16,798 nucleotides of DNA, taken from M3007 sp964392655. Its GTDB lineage: Bacteria > Bacteroidota > Bacteroidia > Chitinophagales > Saprospiraceae. The notes beneath the pieces were generated by a model. The model made no database searches and had not been told where the DNA came from. It was given only the letters and a program-made list of their open reading frames with translations. The stretch's first letter is position 1. The number at the start of each line of letters is the position of its first letter. Positions 1-5,652 of the stretch are shown here, piece by piece. The stretch is taken from NCBI GenBank assembly GCA_964392655.1, contig CAYMQY010000081.1:1-16798 (forward strand), read 5' to 3'. Position numbers and translations under genes: made by a program.

Positions 1-563
1 CCGATGGTGTCGTGGCGTTCAATATTGATCACCGGCTTGTATTCCGACTTGATTTTCCATTCCTCCCATGCTTTTCGGGCTGTTTCAGTGAGCAGATTTT
101 CTTTCTTAAACCCTTCGGCAAGAGCAAATTCGAGTGCGCCGTCACCAACCAGCATCACGTGTGGCGTTTTTTCCATAAGCCGCCGCGCCACGCTGATCGG
201 GTGCATAATATGCTGGAGAAATGCCACGGAGCCGGCATGGCCAAACTCATCCATGATACAGGCGTCGAGGGTCACATTGCCGTCCCGATCGGGGAAGCCG
301 CCATAGCCGACGCTGGTATCCATGGGGTCGGCCTCGGGTATTCTGGCGCCGGCTTCCACGGCATCAAGGGCGCGTCCGCCTTTTGATAAAACCTGCCAGG
401 CGGCATCGGTGGCTTTTTGATTGTCCCACGTAGCGATCACGACAGGCAAACGCCCTTTAGGCGGGGCGCCGGTGTGTCCGGCAATGGTTTCCAGAAAATC
501 CAGTGTTCCGGCGGTAATTGCGCCAAAAAATGCGTGTTCAAGAAATGCACGTCTTGATTTCAT
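1..563 (-). CDS. Glycosylasparaginase (N4-(beta-N-acetylglucosaminyl)-L-asparaginase), N-terminal part, Tat-exported
   Basis: Ntn-hydrolase family enzyme that cleaves the GlcNAc-asparagine bond of N-linked glycopeptides; bacterial members are secreted. The visible part (about 187 residues) has the family block DTSVGYGGFPDRDGNVTLDA (residues ~82-101). It ends in HDTIG, where the family cuts itself between Asp and Thr; Thr186 (bases 6-8) would become the N-terminal nucleophile of the beta chain. The beta chain lies beyond the window edge. The N-terminus reads MKSRRAFLEHAFFGAITAG, an SRRxFL twin-arginine motif followed by a hydrophobic stretch, so export of the folded proenzyme to the periplasm or beyond is likely. 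The ATG at 563 puts the Tat motif at residue 3, which supports this start. The gene diverges from the cation transporter at 683. Family assignment is secure; substrate is inferred from the family. Confidence 0.9.
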   Translation of the reverse strand, partial: MKSRRAFLEHAFFGAITAGTLDFLETIAGHTGAPPKGRLPVVIATWDNQKATDAAWQVLSKGGRALDAVEAGARIPEADPMDTSVGYGGFPDRDGNVTLDACIMDEFGHAGSVAFLQHIMHPISVARRLMEKTPHVMLVGDGALEFALAEGFKKENLLTETARKAWEEWKIKSEYKPVINIERHDTI

Positions 564-682
564 CGAAATGATATGTTTGCAGAAAAAATGCTGCCCTGAT
601 GGTTGCCTTATCTCGTCTGCGTTCCTAAAGGCGACAAGGTATGTTTTTTTAACACAGCGCAGCAAAGCGGTTTCATACCATT
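564..682. promoter_or_regulatory. Divergent intergenic region with candidate promoters
   Basis: This 119-bp gap separates the start codons of the glycosylasparaginase (minus) and cation transporter (plus) genes and must hold both promoters. On the plus strand TATGTTTG at 572-579 matches the Bacteroidota -7 consensus TAnnTTTG and is followed by a leader of about 100 nt; its possible upstream TTG at 554-556 is only 15 bp away, shorter than usual. On the minus strand TACCTTG (641-635) lies 21 bp downstream of a TTTG (666-663), a near match for the other gene. No clear Shine-Dalgarno sequence is visible at either start. The boxes are pattern matches only. Confidence 0.35.
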
Positions 683-1675
683 ATGACAACTACCTCTACT
701 CAAACGAATATCCGTGTTCAGACAATCGTCGTGGCCACATCCTGCATTCTGTTTGCCGTCAAACTCCTTGCATACTATTTCACGTCGTCTGTCGCCATCC
801 TGACCGATGCCCTGGAAAGTACAGTCAACGTGGTGACCGGTTTTACCGGTCTGTACAGCCTGCGGGTGGCGGCCATGCCACGTGATGAAAACCATCCGTA
901 TGGCCACGGAAAAGCGGAACTGATTTCGGCTTCGTTCGAAGGCATTTTGATTGCCATAGCCGGCGTTTTGATTGTGTACGAGGCGATCAATAACCTGATG
1001 CACCCACATGACATTCGCGCACTTGATCTCGGGATCGTCTTGGTGCTGGGTACGGCAGCGGTTAATTATGCCCTGGGTTCGTACTGCATCAAAACCGGGA
1101 AAAAAAACCATTCCATCGCTTTGCAGGCCAGCGGCAAGCATTTACAAACCGACACCTGGAGCACCGTAGGCATTGTTGTGGGCTTGTTGTTGCTTCGGTT
1201 CACCAACCTGATCTGGATTGACAGCACGGTGGCGATTATTTTCGGAACGATGATTTTGGTGGAAGGCTACAAAATCATTCGGCAGACAGTGGCGGGTATC
1301 ATGGATGAAGCCGATGTAGAGTTGTTGCGCCGGTTGGTTCAGGTACTGAATGCGCACAAGCCTGATAACTGGATTGATTTGCACAACCTGCGCGCCATCA
1401 AGTACGGGGTTGTTTTGCACCTCGACTGCCACCTCACCGTGCCCTGGTATTTTAATGTAAACGAGGCGCACCAGGAGGTGGATGACCTGGATCGCCTGAT
1501 CCGGAAAAATTTCCCGCAAACCATCGAAATGTTTGTGCATACGGATGGCTGCGTGCCTCCCGGATCATGCAGTGTTTGTCCGCTGACAGGCTGCCCCGAG
1601 CGCCGTCATAATTTTGAAAAGCGGCTGGAATGGACACTGGAAAACATTACCACGAATCAAAAACATGGGGTGTAA
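683..1675 (+). CDS. Cation diffusion facilitator (CDF) family divalent metal efflux transporter
   Basis: Inner-membrane proton/metal antiporter of the CDF family (FieF-like branch), expected to export Zn, Fe, Mn or similar divalent ions. The 330 residues contain about six hydrophobic segments (roughly 13-33, 37-60, 84-103, 113-135, 158-172, 178-196). The TM2 motif TDALESTVN carries D42, E45 and N49; HPYGHGKAE (71-79) follows it, as in FieF. The TM5 pair is H153 and D157. The cytosolic C-terminal domain has HLDCHL (~246-251) and ends in a cysteine-rich stretch with C290, C296, C299 and C304 plus HTD (286-288), which could bind an extra metal ion. The position of E45/N49 departs from the DxxxD of FieF, so metal specificity cannot be read off. 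Family is secure; the metal is not. Confidence 0.93.
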   Translation: MTTTSTQTNIRVQTIVVATSCILFAVKLLAYYFTSSVAILTDALESTVNVVTGFTGLYSLRVAAMPRDENHPYGHGKAELISASFEGILIAIAGVLIVYEAINNLMHPHDIRALDLGIVLVLGTAAVNYALGSYCIKTGKKNHSIALQASGKHLQTDTWSTVGIVVGLLLLRFTNLIWIDSTVAIIFGTMILVEGYKIIRQTVAGIMDEADVELLRRLVQVLNAHKPDNWIDLHNLRAIKYGVVLHLDCHLTVPWYFNVNEAHQEVDDLDRLIRKNFPQTIEMFVHTDGCVPPGSCSVCPLTGCPERRHNFEKRLEWTLENITTNQKHGV

Positions 1676-1704
1676 AAAAAGCAAGAGTGTTAACATGCTT
1701 TTTT
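1675..1704 (+). terminator. Weak AT-rich hairpin with T-run after the cation transporter
   Basis: AAAAAAGCA (1675-1683) can pair with TGCTTTTTT (1696-1704) across a 12-nt loop, starting directly at the stop codon of the CDF gene and ending in a run of six T. Only two G-C pairs hold the stem, so it would be a weak intrinsic terminator. It may separate the CDF transcript from the secreted protein gene at 1782. Confidence 0.35.
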
Positions 1705-1781
1705 ACAAAAACAAACCCTGTACCTTCGGGTTCTGAAAAAGTTGGCTACCCTGCCTTTTCACCGAATTTACACGACTGCTC

Positions 1782-2558
1782 ATGTTTTGCCTCCGTCATT
1801 TTCTCCTGCTGGTGGTGGCACTTTGCCCGACCGCAGCCCCTTTTGCCCAAAATGATATGCAAGTGCTCGGCGACGCAGTTTTTTCACCTGCCGAATTAGC
1901 CGAAGGTGCGGTAGTGACCTACCTCATCCGATTCCAGAATACCAGCCCGGATACGGCATATCAGGTTATCGTACGCGACACGCTCGACCCGCGTCTGGAT
2001 ATCCACTCGTTCACTATGGTGGGGGCGAGTCACGAGTATCAACTTGTGCTCGACGGCAGCAATGTGATTCGCTGGTATTTTGACGACATCATGCTGCCCG
2101 ACAGTGCCAGTGGCGGCCACAATTCCATTGGGTTTATCCTGTTCAGCATTCGGCTAAAACCGTTTTTGGCGCCGGGGCAGACGGTCTGGAATAATTCGTG
2201 CGCGACATTCAACCAGACAAACACCACTTGTACCAACCACGCTCTGGTCTGGATTGACATAAATGCCGACACGGAAGAACCGGAAGACCGTAGCGTCAAT
2301 ATCCAGATTGTTCCGAACCCGAACTACGGAAACTTTGAGATTCGCCCGACGATTCCGGTTTCTGCTGAGCCTGATTCTCCCGCTGCCGAATGGTGGATCA
2401 CCGATATGAGCGGCAAGGTCGTGTGGGACGGGTATGCCAAAGACGTGGCCTCGGCAAGCGTGCAGGTTTGGCTGGAGCGCCCTGCCCCGGGCCTGTATTT
2501 ACTTTGGGTGAAAGACCGCCGCCGTTTGCAGGCAAAGCAGTTTGCCGTCGTGCGCTGA
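1782..2558 (+). CDS. Small T9SS-secreted protein: DUF7619/DUF11-like module plus type A sorting tail
   Basis: Predicted cell-surface or secreted protein of 258 residues. Residues 1-22 form a Sec signal peptide (basic start, LLLVVALCPTAAPFAQ). Residues ~42-160 match the repeat-like module seen in Bacteroidota surface proteins, with TYLIRFQNTSPDTAYQVIVR (46-65) and WYFDDIMLPDS (98-108). Residues ~171-258 are a type IX secretion C-terminal sorting tail: IVPNPNYGNFEI, then ITDMSGKVVW, then PAPGLYLLWV. The module is closely similar to the one in the 835-residue protein at 12507-15014, but here it stands almost alone. Where that paralogue has FFDFNEP, this protein has Cys140 and Cys150, a possible disulfide. 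Function beyond secretion is unknown. It converges on the acyltransferase gene with a 10-bp gap. Confidence 0.85.
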   Translation: MFCLRHFLLLVVALCPTAAPFAQNDMQVLGDAVFSPAELAEGAVVTYLIRFQNTSPDTAYQVIVRDTLDPRLDIHSFTMVGASHEYQLVLDGSNVIRWYFDDIMLPDSASGGHNSIGFILFSIRLKPFLAPGQTVWNNSCATFNQTNTTCTNHALVWIDINADTEEPEDRSVNIQIVPNPNYGNFEIRPTIPVSAEPDSPAAEWWITDMSGKVVWDGYAKDVASASVQVWLERPAPGLYLLWVKDRRRLQAKQFAVVR

Positions 2559-2560
2559 AT

Positions 2561-2584
2561 GGCAGTGCTCAAGCGGTCATTGCC
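2561..2584. terminator. Candidate hairpin at the convergent gene junction
   Basis: GGCAGTG (2561-2567) pairs with CATTGCC (2578-2584), giving a 7-bp stem with one G-T wobble and a 10-nt loop. It begins 2 bp after the stop codon of the secreted protein and covers the stop codon of the acyltransferase on the other strand. No T-run follows on either side, so it may be a weak or Rho-assisted terminator, or chance. Confidence 0.3.
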
Positions 2585-3837
2585 TCATCCATTTCCAATT
2601 CACTTTCGCTTTTGAACGGGTGGCGCGGCAGCCATTCCTCCACCGGTTTAATATACTCCAGCAGGGTGCCGGTAAAACGGTTGACCAACGGGTTCCGGTG
2701 TCGCAGGTAACAGCACAGGTTATGTGGAATGGCGCCTACCGAACTTTTAATTTCAAGCGCTGTGCGCGCAAACACAATATCGGAGCACTGCAGATCAATT
2801 CCAATGCGCACGATGTCGTACAGAATGTTCAGGTACAGTTGTCGGTCGTGGTTATACGTTTTGTCGTAGCCGAGGAAGTGCGCTTCCAGTTCGGAGCCGT
2901 TCAGGATGGTCGTGTAAAAAGCGACCAGTTGCCCGTCCATATAATAGCCAAACATGCGGAACTGCTCGGGCATGTCGCGTTTCAGGGCAAGCAGGTAGCG
3001 TTCGTTCAGGTCTACCATATTGAAGCCGGCGTTGTTGGCAATGTCCCGGTACAGGGCATACAGGTGTGGAAGTTCCCGTTCGATTTCGGCAAGCGTCAAC
3101 TCCCGTTTTTCAATACCGGCTGCTTTTTTGAATGCGCGTTTTGCCCGGGTCCGGTATTTGGTGGACATGGCGCCGAGGTACTCGTCGAAACTGCGAAATG
3201 GCAGGTGTAACACCATATTGGGCTGAATCTCGAATTCCACATAGTCTTTCCGGATCAGATGTTGCCGTGGGCGCTGCTGGGCTGGCGCAATGTCTTTGAC
3301 CAGGATGACCGGCATACGTTCGCCGGAGCGGTCCGATTCGTTTGCCACCTGTTCGAGCGCACTTTCGAGCAGGACAGCGGCTTTGTCCGGGGCTATTTTT
3401 CCGGAGTCAAAGTAAAAACCGTGTTCGCCGGTCAGCAGCATGTTGCCGCAAATCAGGATGTCGGCAGCCAGTTGGCCGGCAACCCGGCGTTTGAACCAGG
3501 CGGACAGACTTGTGAAAAAACACGGGTCTTTGGTCGGGCGCTCTTGCTCCTGGATGTTGTCGTCGCCTTTGAAATATTTGATCTGGCAAAGCGCTACGCC
3601 TACCGGATCGGTATCGCGGTAGAATATCAGGTATCCGAAGCGCATCCCGAGGGGCGGATTTTTTTCCAGAATGCTCAAATACGGGCGTTGCAGGAAAATA
3701 TCAGTGGCTGGAGCAACTCTGTCCCAATCCGAACCGGCATCGTGAATCGAACGAAAATACCGGTGCCGGTACGTGGGGGTTTCTGCGACAAGGGCGGGCT
3801 TGCGCTCCTCGGATACCGGGCAAGGATGAAAGGGCAT
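2569..3837 (-). CDS. GNAT/FemAB-like acyltransferase (BioF2-like acetyltransferase fold)
   Basis: Cytoplasmic protein of 422 residues with no signal peptide or membrane segment. The C-terminal half resembles the GNAT-type domain of the FemAB/BioF2-like group: a basic helix YRTRAKRAFKKA (228-239), the strand-turn-strand FGYYMDGQLVAFYTTIL (296-312), then LEAHFLGYDKTYN (317-329) and a helix LYLNILYDIVRIGIDLQ (334-350). An N-terminal region of about 200 residues is consistent with a second, degenerate GNAT-like half. FemAB relatives attach amino acids to peptidoglycan or transfer acyl groups to small molecules; which applies here cannot be told. It lies last in the minus-strand block, 69 bp after the pyrophosphatase gene, and converges on the T9SS gene at 1782-2558. 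Superfamily is likely; the substrate is unknown. Confidence 0.7.
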   Translation of the reverse strand: MPFHPCPVSEERKPALVAETPTYRHRYFRSIHDAGSDWDRVAPATDIFLQRPYLSILEKNPPLGMRFGYLIFYRDTDPVGVALCQIKYFKGDDNIQEQERPTKDPCFFTSLSAWFKRRVAGQLAADILICGNMLLTGEHGFYFDSGKIAPDKAAVLLESALEQVANESDRSGERMPVILVKDIAPAQQRPRQHLIRKDYVEFEIQPNMVLHLPFRSFDEYLGAMSTKYRTRAKRAFKKAAGIEKRELTLAEIERELPHLYALYRDIANNAGFNMVDLNERYLLALKRDMPEQFRMFGYYMDGQLVAFYTTILNGSELEAHFLGYDKTYNHDRQLYLNILYDIVRIGIDLQCSDIVFARTALEIKSSVGAIPHNLCCYLRHRNPLVNRFTGTLLEYIKPVEEWLPRHPFKSESELEMDEAMTA

Positions 3838-3875
3838 AGTGTTGTGTTCGTTTGCGCAATGAAGGAATAGAAGGG

Positions 3876-3883
3876 CAAAGAAA
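3876..3883 (-). promoter_or_regulatory. Weak -7-like box before the acyltransferase gene
   Basis: The minus strand reads TTTCTTTGCC, one base away from the TAnnTTTGCC found before purL, DUF4403 and GH3, and lies 39 bp before the start codon, the same distance as the purL box. An AT-rich inverted repeat, AAAACA (3881-3886) and TGTTTT (3890-3895), overlaps it and could instead help end the pyrophosphatase transcript. Confidence 0.25.
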
Positions 3884-3906
3884 ACAGGATGTTTTGAATA
3901 TGGTTG

Positions 3907-4452
3907 CTACAATGCCTTGATTTGCCATTTTTTCACTTCCTCCAAAGCAGCAGTTTCGTCGGCCCAGCCCATGAGCGTCATCACGCCCAGTCCGTCGTAG
4001 TACAGGAAAAACAGTTCCAGTATGTGCCGGATGGCACTATACCGCTGCTGAAAATCCTGCCAGCCGGCCACCTCAATGATCTGCTGCTCCGGACTTACAG
4101 GCACGGCGAGCACTTTGTGGTCAAATTCGCCGCCGTCTTGCAGCAGGAGCAGCCCAATCGGTCGGACTTCCAGCACGGTACCACTCGGTACAGACTCTGC
4201 CAGCACCAGCACGTCGAGCGGATCGCCGTCGCCGCCGCGCGCTTTGTCCATCACCGTGGACGGCACGAAGCCGTAGTTGACGGGGTAGGGGAGGAACTCA
4301 ACCATACGCTGCCGGCCCTCCCGTACATCCGGGCGAATGAGGCCGGTGTTTCGGTCAATCTCAAATTTCCTGTTCGTACCCGCCGGTATTTCCACCACCG
4401 CGTTCAGGTGCCCCGATGCGGAAAAAGACGGAAGTTGCCACAAGTTTTCCAT
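3907..4452 (-). CDS. ppa: Inorganic pyrophosphatase, family I (soluble)
   Basis: Cytoplasmic Mg-dependent enzyme that splits pyrophosphate into two phosphates and so pulls biosynthetic reactions forward. At 181 residues it has the usual size of bacterial family I enzymes. The signature GDGDPLDVLVL (74-84) carries the metal-binding D75, D77 and D80. Other expected active-site residues are E21, K29, NYGF (Y60), D106, D111 and K113. The C-terminal FFLYYDGLG aligns with FFEHYKDLE of the E. coli enzyme, so the phosphate-binding Lys142 of E. coli is replaced by Asp here while the preceding Tyr is kept. The gene starts 18 bp after the thioredoxin lipoprotein gene and is probably cotranscribed with it. 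Confidence 0.95.
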   Translation of the reverse strand: MENLWQLPSFSASGHLNAVVEIPAGTNRKFEIDRNTGLIRPDVREGRQRMVEFLPYPVNYGFVPSTVMDKARGGDGDPLDVLVLAESVPSGTVLEVRPIGLLLLQDGGEFDHKVLAVPVSPEQQIIEVAGWQDFQQRYSAIRHILELFFLYYDGLGVMTLMGWADETAALEEVKKWQIKAL

Positions 4453-4470
4453 CGCTAAATTACTGCCGGA

Positions 4471-5541
4471 TTACAGGACTTTGAGCAATTGCGCTTCCAG
4501 GTCCGTACGCGGATTGACGGCGGCAATGTTGCCGTTGCGGTCAACAAGGAAAGTGGCCGGTATTGCCCGCACGCCATAGGTTTGGGCCGGTGCGCAGTTC
4601 CAGAACTGGAGGTCGCTCACGTGGTTGTCCCACACCAGACCGTCCTGTTGGATGGCCGCTACCCAGGCATCTTTCTGGCCGGGGCGGTCGAGCGATACGC
4701 TGAACACATCGAAGCCGCGGCTTTTGTATTTGTTGTATACTTCCACCACATGCGGGTTTGCCATGCGGCAGGGGCGACACCAACTGGCCCAGAAATCAAT
4801 AAGCACCACCTTGCCTTTCAGCGAAGAGAGCGAGCGCACTTTGCCGTCGGGACCGGCGAGGCTGATTTCAGGTGCGGGCTGACCAACCTGAATCGGGCCG
4901 GCAGGCGCTTGTTGCTGCTGCATTTGTCGTTCCAGTTGGCTCACCATGGTGGTGAACTGCGTGGCGTATTTTGAGTCCGGCATGGCCTCCGTCAGGGCTT
5001 TTTCAGCGGCTTTAAAATCAGCCAGATAACCGGCGGCATTTTGTCCAAAAAGTTGTGCTGTAAAAAACGCTTTCATCAGCGGCGTGCAGCCCCGGGTTAC
5101 AAATCCTTTGGCCGACTCGGGCGTCATTTGGCCGCCTTTCAGCATATCCTGAACCACGCCGGCGTAGCATTTGAATGTTTCGGAACCTTCCACTTCCACC
5201 TGCATACGGTCAATGGTTTCGAGGCTGCCTTTGATATTTACCGTTTGGTCGCCCTCGCCCAGCATGAAAAACATGCGTTTGGCACCGATAGTCAGTCGGT
5301 AGAGACCCTCGGCAAAGGGTTCTTTTTGTTCGATGCTGAAATTACCGGAAGCATCGCACGACACACGGCCTATTGCAACTGGAGCCGTATTTTGATCAAA
5401 ATACAACTGTTCCAACAGCACCTGCAGGTTGCCGGCATTGGCGATGGAACCGTTCAGCGTGTGAGAATCCGAGCCTTTGCAGGCCGAAATGGCCGCCACC
5501 AGCGGCAGCGCGAACATCAGGAAAAATTTTACTTTTTGCAT
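4471..5541 (-). CDS. Lipoprotein with DUF4369-like domain and TlpA/ResA-type thioredoxin domain
   Basis: Predicted membrane-anchored periplasmic thiol-disulfide oxidoreductase of 356 residues. The start at 5541 gives a standard lipoprotein signal peptide, MQKVKFFLMFALPLVAAISAC, with lipidated Cys21; the frame stays open to 5652, but that extension only translates the upstream palindromic repeat. Residues ~27-110 resemble DUF4369 (LNGSIANAG, then LYRLTIGAKRMFFMLGEGD). A helical region and a Gln-rich linker (MQQQQAPAG, ~207-215) lead to the redoxin domain (~217-356). This has WASWCRPC with the redox pair C255 and C258, and AIPATFLVD with cis-Pro328. Bacteroidota carry many such proteins; the substrate is unknown. 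It lies downstream of purL and 18 bp before the pyrophosphatase gene. Confidence 0.9.
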   Translation of the reverse strand: MQKVKFFLMFALPLVAAISACKGSDSHTLNGSIANAGNLQVLLEQLYFDQNTAPVAIGRVSCDASGNFSIEQKEPFAEGLYRLTIGAKRMFFMLGEGDQTVNIKGSLETIDRMQVEVEGSETFKCYAGVVQDMLKGGQMTPESAKGFVTRGCTPLMKAFFTAQLFGQNAAGYLADFKAAEKALTEAMPDSKYATQFTTMVSQLERQMQQQQAPAGPIQVGQPAPEISLAGPDGKVRSLSSLKGKVVLIDFWASWCRPCRMANPHVVEVYNKYKSRGFDVFSVSLDRPGQKDAWVAAIQQDGLVWDNHVSDLQFWNCAPAQTYGVRAIPATFLVDRNGNIAAVNPRTDLEAQLLKVL

Positions 5542-5550
5542 ATTGAAATG

Positions 5551-5650
5551 AAGGTTTCTGGTTGGAAAGTTTCTGGTTAGAAGGTTGGAGCGTTGGAGGT
5601 TATCCCAACCAGAAACCCTCCAACCTTCTAACCAGAAACCTTCCAACCTC
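5551..5650. repeat. Intergenic palindromic and direct repeat between purL and the thioredoxin lipoprotein gene
   Basis: Positions 5560-5590 and 5618-5648 are inverted copies of 31 bp with one mismatch, separated by 27 nt, so the transcript could form a very long hairpin. The loop adds GTTGG/CCAAC pairing. On the minus strand the first arm plus loop also read as two direct 23-nt units starting AGGTTGGA and containing GGTTTCTGGTT, differing at about three positions; another GGTTTCTGGTTGG lies at 5553-5565. The block starts within 3 nt of the purL stop codon and ends 9 nt before the next start codon, so it fills nearly the whole 111-bp gap. It is not a terminator of standard type, because no T-run follows. 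It may belong to a dispersed repeat family. Confidence 0.85.
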
Positions 5651-5652
5651 AT

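Noticed and set aside
5551..5650. A CRISPR array or standard intrinsic terminator.
   Set aside because: The repeats are inverted and contiguous with no spacers, and no T-run follows the stem on either strand.
5542..5652. An N-terminal extension of the thioredoxin lipoprotein starting at 5652.
   Set aside because: The extension only translates the palindromic repeat and would bury the lipoprotein signal; the start at 5541 gives a standard signal peptide with Cys21.
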